Assembly: GCA_033977485.1 (NCBI GenBank)
Contig: CM066988.1
Location: 5,478,501-5,542,500 of the forward strand
Reading direction: 5' to 3'
Origin: Hydrangea macrophylla
Lineage: Eukaryota; Streptophyta; Magnoliopsida; Cornales; Hydrangeaceae
Length of the DNA stretch: 64,000 nt
The notes under the pieces: model-generated
Databases searched by the model: none
What the model saw: the letters and a program-made list of their open reading frames with translations, nothing else
What the model was told of the DNA's origin: nothing
Position numbers and translations under genes: made by a program
In this document: in pieces, positions 1 to 9,726 of the stretch
How the letters are laid out: every line of letters starts with the position of its first letter
Numbering within the stretch: position 1 is the stretch's first letter

Positions 1-16
1 CAAATGTAGTTTTTTC

Positions 17-57
<41 letters not shown>

Positions 58-1525
58 AGTTAGGATTTTCTAAAAAAACAGATTTTTGAAAATAGAGTTT
101 TCTGAGAGAGTATTCAAAAACAAAAAAATGATAGAAAAACTGTATAATTTTTTCATGGTTTTTATATCACATTTTTTTAAGGAAAAATAAAAACAGTGTT
201 AGGGACTTCAAGATAGTTAGAAAAAAAAATCTATATGTTTTAGTTTTATAAAACAGAAAGGTCATTTTAAGGCATTTCAAAAGCCAATAAAGAGAGATAC
301 TCTTAAAAGAAATTTATGATTCAAATGCACATTCTGCAATAAAAAAAGGACTTTTCTTATAAGATACAAATAAATAAATAAAAAACACTAAAAAGGTCAC
401 TGAGGTGATATAAATAGTTTTTTTTCCCTAAAACAACTACCGTATTCTAATAGAAAAGTGCAAAAAATAAGTGGGGGGTGAGAGCAGGGCAGATTGTCGG
501 TGAATAGTGGCCAATGCTAAAAAAATATAAGCCTACATCGAAAATTCGAAGAACTTGATTCAATACATAAAGATTAAGAATTCATTCATGATAAATGACG
601 AATCTCTTATAGTTTCTTCTAGCTCTTTATCCATTTAGAAAAAATGGAAAGATTTTATTACATGGTAATTGAAGAAGGAACACAAAAGCAAAAATAATAT
701 TCTCCTACTTACTGCAGTTTCAAACATAAAAGCAATTTTTGCAATAGAATTTTTCAAAAATCTAGTCAAAACCATAAGTACCTTCTAGGTCCAAAACCTT
801 TGAAGCTTTACGAACTGCTATAAATAATTACACTACCACTTCTTCATCTCATGTCTTTTTTCTTCTTTTTGTGGTGGGTCTATTGCATCCAGCTTTGAGC
901 GTAAAGAGAGTATGTTTCTAGAATGCCTATAAATAACATAAGACATTGTGACAGAATCAGATAAAAACAGCACATTGTAAAAAAATGAAAATAAGTTGTG
1001 AACACCTGCAAATGCTTTGCCTAGTTATGATTTACCAATATAAAATGGTACAATGCATATACATTTCCATTGAAATAACATTAACACGTGAAAAGGGAAT
1101 AAAGCTAGCAATCTTACATCTCTAATGAATACACACTCAACAACATTAACTTGTAGGTGCATCTGAATGAACCTAACTTGTGCTCTTGGACCCATTGATT
1201 ATTAGGAATGGCCCAACCCATCTAAAGCCAATACTAAACAATTATAACCAAACGTGCGTTCGGCTATTAAATAATTCAATGTATCATTCTTAGCACATGG
1301 TCCACGGGAAATTCCAAAATACCGTAAGTGGAATTGCACGGGCACAACCAAAAGAAAGGGCTAGAAGTGTGGGGACGACGGCAAACAACGGCTTGGTTGT
1401 GGGCACTACGAAAAAAATAGTTCACCAAAACCTTAACATTGTAAACTTGTCTTAATACAAATTGCTATACGGAAAAGAAAAGAAAATAAAAAATAGCGAG
1501 GATGTTATTCAGTGGAATAATGCTT
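1..1525. other. AT-rich DNA, no gene recognised
   Basis: There is a poly-C run at about 21-55. The rest is AT-rich non-coding DNA with only very short open frames. I see no protein homology, tRNA-like structure or clear terminal repeats. The poly-C may be a genuine homopolymer or a sequencing or assembly artefact. Confidence 0.6.
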
Positions 1526-1709
1526 GGGGTACCAAAGGACACAAAAAACTTCCACAAAATGAGTGAAAAGTCTATGTGGCACACTGGAACCCGCCAGCAA
1601 TTAATACCAAAGGACACAAAAAGCTTCCACAAAATGAGTGAAAAGTCTATGTGACACACTGGGACCCGCTAGCAATTAACCATTAATTGCTGGCGGGTCC
1701 CAGTGTACC
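1526..1709. repeat. Left part of a foldback/MITE-like element
   Basis: Two direct copies of a roughly 77-bp unit (about 1526-1602 and 1603-1679; both contain AAAGGACACAAAAA and AATGAGTGAAAAGTCTATGT) are followed by the beginning of the inverted arm (TGGCGGGTCCCAGTGT). The rest of that arm lies on the far side of the 13.6-kb retrotransposon, at 15271-15330. With the retrotransposon removed, the sequence would form a long hairpin. The superfamily is not known. Confidence 0.75.
1705..1709. repeat. Target-site duplication, left (GTACC)
   Basis: These five bases precede the 5' LTR. The five bases after the 3' LTR (15271-15275) are ATACC, one mismatch, which is consistent with a 5-bp LTR-retrotransposon target duplication. 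Confidence 0.7.
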
Positions 1710-2367
1710 TGTTTGTGATGAAAATATTCAGCCAGTACAAGTTTGACACGCAGGATGTGATGTGGCAAGATAATTGGTGGAAATTGATTGACAAGAAAAC
1801 CGTTAATATGCAGTTGAAGTTAATTCATCTTTGTTAATAGAGGATACGTGTTGAACGTCATGGGATAACTGAAGGACAGTTGTCAGTGTGAGGGAATGCC
1901 ACGGATAAAGGCAGTTATCAGTTTGAAAATAGGAGGGAACATTCGAATTGAGTTACTGAAGCCTCGATGTCTATAAATAGAAGGATTGTGCTCCTTTGTA
2001 AAGATCCTTCGATCAAAACATCAACATATATCTCTCAATACATCTATTGTATTGTTATCTAGTTACTTAGAATTAGGAGTAGAACACCTTCGAAGTTATC
2101 TTCAAGGTTAGATTGTAGTTTCTTTAATTTAATAAAAGTAGTTAAATTACTTTTAGTCTTTTTACTGTTTTATTTAGGAGTAGATTTTAATTTAATCAGT
2201 TCGAAGTTCTTCGTTTAGTTACATCTTTACACAATTAAAGTCCTGTTCAAGGCATCGAACGTCACCACAATTCCCTGGTGAGGCGCAGTTTGGATAATCA
2301 CTCACACACATTGGCAATTTACTTGCCTGGCACGCCCGCACACACTTATAAATTTTCCAACCAAACA
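1710..2367 (+). repeat. 5' LTR of the Tat element
   Basis: The LTR is 658 bp, starts TGTTTGTGATG and ends CCAACCAAACA. It contains a TATA box at 1972-1979 and an AATAAA-like stretch near 2130. It matches 14613-15270 over the full length with no difference found by eye. Confidence 0.95.
1972..1979 (+). promoter_or_regulatory. TATA box of the 5' LTR promoter
   Basis: TATAAATA within GTCTATAAATAGAAGG is a textbook plant TATA context. Genomic RNA would start roughly 30 bp downstream. The same box is in the 3' LTR at about 14875-14882. Confidence 0.75.
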
Positions 2368-2371
2368 TTTT

Positions 2372-2389
2372 TGGCACGCCCGGTGGGAC
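2372..2389 (+). other. Primer-binding site of the Tat element
   Basis: TGGCACGCCCGGTGGGAC begins four bases after the LTR. It starts with TGG, as expected for pairing with a tRNA CCA end. I could not name the primer tRNA with confidence. Confidence 0.75.
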
Positions 2390-2403
2390 CCTAGTGTCAA
2401 AGG

Positions 2404-5400
2404 ATGACAAACAGAAACCTTTGAAGTAATAGGTCTGTTGATAATGCCAATGTTGGTGTTAATATTGCTGAGATTGGTGGTTCTTCACACCAAGATCCTC
2501 AGAATAGCAATACTGGAAATCATACAACCAATGAAAACCCAGAAGTGGGAGTTAAAAATTTGAGTCCGACTCAAAATAATGGGAATGTTGATTCAGAGAA
2601 TCAACATGATTTGGTGAGTCAATTGACACCAATATTTGATCACTTGGGAAATATGCTTCAGAATGTTAATGTTCTGATTACTTCCCTTAACAGTAGTTTA
2701 CCACAGTTTGCACCAACAATGGTGTCAAGTGGGAATCCTTCTACGATTCGACAGAATGAAAGAGGTTATAGACATGGCTTATTTCAGCCAAATTCTATTA
2801 ATCATATAAATGGGCCTTCTTTTAGGCCTAATTCCCAAGAAAGTTTTTATATGTCCGTCCCTAATAATACATTCCCAGTATTCGAAGGGACTCAAGGAAA
2901 TCATGTGAATGGCCAAGATCATGGTCATAGAACAACGAATATTGAAGAACCAATGCCTAGAGAAAACATGATAGGTCAGAATAGGAGAGTAAATAATAAT
3001 CCTATGTTCGAACCAGACCTTACTGGGATAGGAATGGGTCGAAGGAATGAAAATTTTAGAAGGATAGATAATAATCCTCAACCACCACCAATAAACCACC
3101 TTTTTGGCCAACCAGGTCATCAACAACCATTTAATATGGTTGATAGGAATGATATGATTAATTTAATCCATGAGATTTGTGGACCTATGGCTCGGGGGGT
3201 ACAAACTCCAGTTTATAGGAAGCCTTATCCTGATTGGGTTGATAGGATTGAATTCCCAAGGGGATTTAAATTTCCTACTTTTGCTATGTTTGCAGGGGAT
3301 GGAAGTCAATCCACAGTTGAACATATAGCAAAATTCATTAGTCAATGTGCTGATGCAGGAAATAATGAATATCTTAGACTTTGTTTGTTTCCTAGTTCAT
3401 TAACAGATACTGCATTTGCTTGGTTTACTAATCTAGCCCCTAATTCGATTTATAGTTGGGCTCAGATGGAAGAATCTTTTCATACTCAGTTTTTCCAGAC
3501 AGAACCAGAAGTGTCAATGGCTGATTTAGCCAGATTATGTCAAAAGTCTGATGAAAAGGCAACTCAATTCATAAATAGGTTTAAAAGGGCTAGAACAAAA
3601 TGTAAAATCATGTTACCTGAATCTGAATTTGTCAAATTGGCTCAAAATGGTCTCGAATTTAGACTCAGAAAGAAATTCGATGCTTTGGAATTTAGAGACC
3701 TTGTTGAATTAACTGCTCGAGTCTCTAGATATGAAGCTTTATTGGAAGAAGAAAATGAAAGAAATGCTTCTTCAATAAAAACATATTATAAGGATCCTAA
3801 TTATGAGATAGATGCTGCAGAAATAATAGGCAAAGAGCCTTTTACATGTAAGAGTCTTGTAAAGAAAAATGTATCTGCTGAAATATATAAATCAAAAGGA
3901 ACTTTTAAGAAATATTCATTCGATGTTTATAGATTGGATGAAATATTTGATCACCTGTTAGAAGGAAAAATTATTAAATTGTCTGATGGGACAAAATTAC
4001 CTTCGAATGATGAATTAAAGGATAGGAAATATTGCAAATGGCATAGTTCTGGGACTCATTCGACTAATAATTGTACTGTTTTTCGAGACAGGATTCAGGA
4101 TTTGATCAAGAAAGGGAAATTGAAATTCCCTGAAAAACAAATGGGGATTGATGAAGATCCATTCCCAGCAGTACAGGAGGTGTCAATCAATGTTCATGAC
4201 ATTTCCTTCGAAGATCTGGTCCAAGAAAGAGAAAGTGCAAAGTCAGAAGACCATATGAAAAGAATCGAAGAAATAACAAGGAAAAAACCTGATGTATCGG
4301 TTTTCAACCATGAATATGCAAAGAATTTATGCATTGGTTGTGGAAAAAGATATGCTGAAATCTATGATGAAAGGGTTGGAATCAAAGCAGGCAGGAGAAA
4401 CAAGCAGTCTTTGTTCGAGCAAAAGAAACCAAGCACTTCTGGTGGACCTCCTTTCCAACCAATCATGAATTTTGAGAGAGGACAGTTTAGAGGGCCAATT
4501 TATCAAGCTTCTACATATACTGGACCTATGACAGCAAGGTATGCATCAAAACCAGTGGCTCCTTTTAAGGCTAATTTTTCAAGAAATTTTCATTTTGGTA
4601 GTCATGGTCGACCATCAAGGAACATGCAATATGTGAGACCAGGATTCCTTCATACACCAAAGAAATATTATGGGGAGCAGAGAGAAAGGCAGATTCAGTT
4701 CATATCATCGAAAGTGGTACCAGCACATGTGGTGCAGGCTGAGAAAAATATGAAAATAGTAGAGAAATCACCAAAAGATGGTGAAACATCACAATCAGGT
4801 GAGTCTATATTGGTACCAGGAGTGCCAAATTGGTTTGTTTTGCAAGATGATAGGGTAAAAAATATGATCGAACAGCAAGGCCTTCAAAACAAAAATAGGA
4901 TGATTAAACCTCCTCATGTTGAAAAGAATACATGGCATGTACTTCAGCATCCCAAAGGAAAAAACCAGAACATGGTGCCTATGATAAATAGGACTCAACA
5001 GAGAAGATTGCAGAGGAAGTTTACCATGTGGAAGGAATTTTCTAATATGCAAAATAGAAACCAGGAATTAGGAAATGAAATGAAGAAAGATTTCAGTGAT
5101 GATTCAAAGCCTAATCCTAGGTTCGATCGAAATTCAAAAGGTGATACTGATACTATGTCTGAAGAAAGTATTATTAAAGCCAAAGTGTTGGAATTAGAAA
5201 AGGCAATGAGTATCGAAGATGAAAGTGAAGCAATGACAATGGTGAAATCTCAAGATTTGGGAAATGTTGAAATGAAACCAGAAAATGAGATGATAAATAA
5301 TGAGAATATGCTCATTCAATTTGGTACATTTCCTGAACAAATGGAAGTTAACGCTGCTACATTTATGTTGCCAAAAATTTTCGAGGCAGCAGAAGATCAA

Positions 5401-6087
5401 CAGTTAGTTGAAGAAATGGAAGTGGAAGCATTTACTGAGGATGTTTCTGAGGTAGATCTTCCTGAGTTTATTTTTAATGATTGTAATTTTGTTTATTCGT
5501 TCGAAGAACCATCTGCAGAAATGACTAGACACCTTAAACCATTATACATAAAGGCTTGTTTAAATGGTGTTCTTTTAAACAAGATATTGGTTGATAATGG
5601 TGCTGCTGTCAACATTATTCCCCAGAATACTTTGAAAAAGATCAATAAACAAAATGCAAAATTGATGAAAACCCACATTATGATTTCAGGATTTACTGGT
5701 GATAAGAAAAATACCAAAGGTGTAATACCTATTGAAACCATAGTAGGTTCGAATAAATCTAAAACTGCTTTCTTTGTGGTAGATGCAAATCCTAATTATC
5801 ATGCTTTATTAGGAAGAGATTGGATTCATGCTAATAAGTGTGTTCCTTCTTCAATGCATCAGAAATTGTTGCTAGTGAAGGAAAACTGTGAAATTGAAAC
5901 AGTGAAGGCTGATGTCCAGCCTTTTCATGCAAGTTCTAATTGTGTCGAAGCTCAATTGTATCAAGAGGATGTCAGGCCAATTGACCTAAAAGAGTCAGAA
6001 GACGAATCCCCAGAAGAAAATTGGGACATTTTGGCTGAAATGCCATTTGGTTCTTTGGAACCATTGGGTGATGACAAGATGATGTGA
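2404..6087 (+). CDS. Tat Gag-protease ORF, stop at codon 7
   Basis: This frame encodes the capsid-forming Gag and the aspartic protease that matures it. The likely ancestral start is the ATG at 2404, just after the primer-binding site. Codon 7 of that frame (2422-2424) is TGA, after which the frame is open for more than 1,200 codons; the next in-frame ATG is at 2653. A low-complexity Asn/Pro-rich N-terminus is followed by the gag core (about codons 280-440, with FAWFTNL), a CKWH...THSTNNC motif near codon 543 typical of Tat Gag, and a retropepsin domain with VDNGAAVN (Asp at codon 1064) and a later ALLGRDW. The ORF ends in TGATG, overlapping the pol start by one base. A CGA-to-TGA change would explain the stop, but that is inference. 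Recoding, reinitiation at 2653, or a defective copy are all possible. Confidence 0.9.
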
Positions 6088-9000
6088 TGACTCATACATC
6101 CATGGCAATGAAAGATGTGGAAGAGACCATTCGACTGGTCTTACAAAAATTAATGATAACAGATTTAGAGTCAAAAATTGAAAAAGATTCGACCATAAAT
6201 TGGTCAGATTATGTTTTTGAAGAAGATTCACAAGAATTAAAAATTAGTGGCAGAGAAGAATTATCTGTATTGCCAGAAAATTCAATACAGGAAGTATCAC
6301 AGGATCCTCTTTTAGAAGTAAATTTAGGATCCGATCAACAAAAGAGAATTACTTATTTAAGTTCCAAACTTGGAAAGTGTGACCAATATAAATTGGTCGA
6401 ATTGTTAAAAGAATTTCAAGATTGTTTCGCTTGGGATTATGATGAATTTCCAGGGCTCGAAAGAAGTCTAGTAGAACACAAGTTGCCTATCAAAGCTGGC
6501 TACAAACCAGTGAAACAACAACCTCGAAGGATGTCTCCAGAAGTTACTCTGAAGGTTAAAGAAGAGATTGAAAGATTGCTTAAGGCAGGATTCATTAGAA
6601 CTGCCAGGTATGTTGAATGGTTATCGAATGTTGTTCCAGTAATGAAGAAAAATGGTAAATTAAGAGTTTGTATTGATTATAGAAACCTTAATTTAGCCAC
6701 ACCTAAGGATGAATATCCTATGCCAATAGTTGATTTATTAATTGATAGATCTGCTGGAAATACTATAATGTCCATGATGGATGGTCATTCAGGATATAAC
6801 CAAATATCTATTGCCAAAGAAGACATTCATAAAACTGCATTTAGATGTCCAGGGAGTATAGGTACCTTCGAGTGGGTACAAATGCCTTTTGGTTTAAAAA
6901 ATGCAGGGGCTACTTATCAAAGAGCCATGAATGTTATTTTCCATGACATGATTGGAACATTTTTAGAATGTTATATTGATGATATAATTGTTAAATCAAA
7001 AACATTCGATGATCATCTTATTCATATGAAATCAACATTTGAGAGAATGAGATTTTTTAAACTTAAGTTAAATCCACTAAAGTGTGCATTTGGAGTCAGC
7101 ACTGGAAATTTTTTGGGATATTTGGTACATGAAAAGGGAATTCAAGTGGATAAGAATAAAGCACAAGCAATTATTCGAAGTAAACCTCCTTCAACCAAAA
7201 AAGAATTGCAAAGATTCTTAGGACAAATCAATTTTATTCGAAGATTTATTTCCAATACTGCTGGAAAAACTTTGATTTTTTCTCCCTTTTTGAAGTTGAA
7301 AGATCATGAAGAATTGAAGTGGGAAGATAAACATCAGACTGCCTTTCAAGCCTTGAAGGATTATTTGGTGAAGCCACCAGTGTTAATGCCTCCAAGAAAA
7401 GATAGGCCTATGAAGTTATATATCTCAGCATCAGAAGCATCGATTGGGGTTTTGTTAGCCCAAGATAATGATGATAAGAAAGAACAAGCTGTGTATTACC
7501 TTAGTAGGTTTTTAAATTCTGTTGAATGCAAATATTCCTTTTTAGAAAAGTTATGTTTGTCTTTGTATTTTGCAGTTATGAAATTAAGATATTATCTTCT
7601 TCCTACTGAAGTGTATGTGATTGCTAAGTTTGATTTGATTAAGTATATGTTGACTCGACCTATTCTGAGAAATCGAATTGGTAAATGGATTCTGGCTTTG
7701 TCAGAATTTTGTTTATTTTATGTGCCACAAAAAGCAGTAAAAGGTCAGGCTTTGGCAGATTTTTTGGCTGATCATCCAAATTGCCTTGAAACAGAAGGGA
7801 ATTATGAAATTGGACAAATAATTATTAGTCCATGGAAATTATGGTTCAATGGTTCAAAAACTGAATTTGCTGCAGATATTGGTTTTGTTATTGAATCACC
7901 TGAGAAGATTAAAACTAAATATGGTTTTAAATTAGATTCAAATCAGTGTACCAATAATCAAGTTGAATATGAAGCTCTTATCATGGGTCTTGAAACTTTG
8001 ATAGATCTTAAAGCTACATTTGTAGATGTGTTTGGAGATTCCCAGTTAGTCATAAATCATATGAATGGGACCTATAAATGTATGAGTAGTACATTGAAAA
8101 TATATTATGACACTACAATGGATTTATTATCCAAATTTGATAATGTGAATTTGTTGCATATTCCTAGAAGTTTTAATGAAGAAGCTAATGATGTAGCTCA
8201 AAAGGCATCTGGATTTAAAACAAATAATGAGGATATTGAAATGGAGCAAGTGACTTATAGGAAATTATTACCAATATTGGTAAATAGATTACCTTTTGTT
8301 GGTGTATTAAATATAGAAACTCATGATGATTGGAGAAAGCCTATCATAGAATATCTCTCAGGATATAATGAAAAGCCTGATCGAGGTATAAGGCTTAAAT
8401 CTGTCAATTATATCTTATATAGTGGGAAATTATTTAAAAGAGGAAGTGATGGTTTATTACTGGAATGTTTAAGCAACCTTGAAGGATTAGAAGCTATAGC
8501 TCAAATTCATGAAGGATTATGTGGAGCTCATCAATCTGGAGTTAAGATGAGATGGCTACTTCGAAGACACAACATTTATTGGCCATCTATTTTGAAAGAT
8601 TGTATTGAGTTTGCTAAAAGATGTCAAGAGTGTCAGAAACATGGTCCTTTAAAGCATTTACCAACTGTTGATCTTCAGTGTGTGGTAAAACCTTGGCCTT
8701 TTAGAGGATGGGCCATAGATGTAATAGGAAAGATCAGTCCTCCTTCATCAAAGGGTCATGGATTTATTATTTTGGCCACAGATTATTTTACTAAATGGGT
8801 AGAAGCAGAACCTATGCAAACTGTAACCCAATCAATGGTTGTAAAGTTTTTAGAAAACATAGTGTATAGATTTGGTATTCCTCAAACTTTTGTATCTGAT
8901 AATGCCTCTATATTTGAAGGGGATGTGGTTGTATTTGCAAATAAGTTAGGAATTACAATGTCGAAATCAACCCCATATTATGCTCAATCAAATGGACAGG

Positions 9001-9590
9001 CTGAATCTACCAACAAAGTCATAAAAGAAAATATGGCTAAAATCATAAAAAATAATCCAAGAATATGGCATGAAGTTTTGCCAGAAGTTTTATGGGCTTA
9101 TAGGACTTCGAAACGAACAAGTACAGGTGTATCTCCTTATGCTTTGACTTTTGGACATGAGGCAGTTTTACCTATTGAAATAAAGATTAATTCTCTGCGA
9201 GTGATGAAGCAGAATCAGTTATCTTTGGATGATTATCAAACATCCATGGCTATTGAGTTGGAGAATATTGATGAAGAGAGAATCAAAGCTCTCAATAATA
9301 TTTTGATACAAAAAAGAATAGCATCAAAGGCATATAATAAAAAAGTACAACCAAGAACCTTTGATGAAGGGGATTTGGTTTGGAAGACAATATTACCTAT
9401 TGGATCTAAGGACCCAAAGTTTGGAAAATGGTCACCTAAATGGGAAGGACCTTTCCAAGTTAATAAGGTTTTTAAAGGTGGATTCTATCATTTGAAAAAT
9501 ATGAATGGATATGTTCATTTAAGAAAAATCAATGGTAAATTTCTCAAGCAATATTATCCCACTATTTGGGAGGCAAGAAATTTAGAATAA
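6087..9590 (+). CDS. Tat Pol: RT, two RNase H domains, integrase
   Basis: This 1,167-codon ORF begins at the ATG sharing its A with the gag stop (TGATG) and lies in the -1 frame relative to gag. Reverse transcriptase covers about residues 150-390, with CIDYRNLN and the catalytic YIDD at 296-299. A first, degenerate gypsy-type RNase H follows at about 440-560, and an archaeal-type RNase H at about 585-710, the hallmark of Tat. In the latter the usual FDGS reads FNGS, so the first catalytic Asp is Asn; the later E and D positions (VEYEA, GDSQ, ANDVA) are kept. Integrase has the HHCC finger (H808, H814, C846, C849) and a DD35E triad at D878, D938 and E973. There is no chromodomain. The frame has no stops or frameshifts. 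Confidence 0.95.
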   Translation: MTHTSMAMKDVEETIRLVLQKLMITDLESKIEKDSTINWSDYVFEEDSQELKISGREELSVLPENSIQEVSQDPLLEVNLGSDQQKRITYLSSKLGKCDQYKLVELLKEFQDCFAWDYDEFPGLERSLVEHKLPIKAGYKPVKQQPRRMSPEVTLKVKEEIERLLKAGFIRTARYVEWLSNVVPVMKKNGKLRVCIDYRNLNLATPKDEYPMPIVDLLIDRSAGNTIMSMMDGHSGYNQISIAKEDIHKTAFRCPGSIGTFEWVQMPFGLKNAGATYQRAMNVIFHDMIGTFLECYIDDIIVKSKTFDDHLIHMKSTFERMRFFKLKLNPLKCAFGVSTGNFLGYLVHEKGIQVDKNKAQAIIRSKPPSTKKELQRFLGQINFIRRFISNTAGKTLIFSPFLKLKDHEELKWEDKHQTAFQALKDYLVKPPVLMPPRKDRPMKLYISASEASIGVLLAQDNDDKKEQAVYYLSRFLNSVECKYSFLEKLCLSLYFAVMKLRYYLLPTEVYVIAKFDLIKYMLTRPILRNRIGKWILALSEFCLFYVPQKAVKGQALADFLADHPNCLETEGNYEIGQIIISPWKLWFNGSKTEFAADIGFVIESPEKIKTKYGFKLDSNQCTNNQVEYEALIMGLETLIDLKATFVDVFGDSQLVINHMNGTYKCMSSTLKIYYDTTMDLLSKFDNVNLLHIPRSFNEEANDVAQKASGFKTNNEDIEMEQVTYRKLLPILVNRLPFVGVLNIETHDDWRKPIIEYLSGYNEKPDRGIRLKSVNYILYSGKLFKRGSDGLLLECLSNLEGLEAIAQIHEGLCGAHQSGVKMRWLLRRHNIYWPSILKDCIEFAKRCQECQKHGPLKHLPTVDLQCVVKPWPFRGWAIDVIGKISPPSSKGHGFIILATDYFTKWVEAEPMQTVTQSMVVKFLENIVYRFGIPQTFVSDNASIFEGDVVVFANKLGITMSKSTPYYAQSNGQAESTNKVIKENMAKIIKNNPRIWHEVLPEVLWAYRTSKRTSTGVSPYALTFGHEAVLPIEIKINSLRVMKQNQLSLDDYQTSMAIELENIDEERIKALNNILIQKRIASKAYNKKVQPRTFDEGDLVWKTILPIGSKDPKFGKWSPKWEGPFQVNKVFKGGFYHLKNMNGYVHLRKINGKFLKQYYPTIWEARNLE

Positions 9591-9726
9591 AGCATTCGAA
9601 GCAAGAATATGTATTTCATAGAAAGTTGAATACAAAAACCAACTATTAGTAAATTACAAAATGTACATTGGTATAAATAATTTATATCAACTTTCTTATG
9701 AATTGGGCTTTTAACCTAAAGTTATC
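9591..9726. other. Gap between convergent pol and antisense PMD gene
   Basis: These 136 bp separate the pol stop from the stop of the minus-strand PMD gene, so the two units converge. I see no clear AATAAA in the minus-strand direction. Confidence 0.6.

Noticed and set aside
21..55. Poly-C as a functional element
   Set aside because: A bare homopolymer at the window edge may be a sequencing artefact, and nothing around it gives a role.
2545..6087. A gag start at 2545
   Set aside because: The codon there is GTG, not ATG, and the frame is open further upstream to the TGA at 2422. The ATG at 2404 right after the primer site is the natural start.
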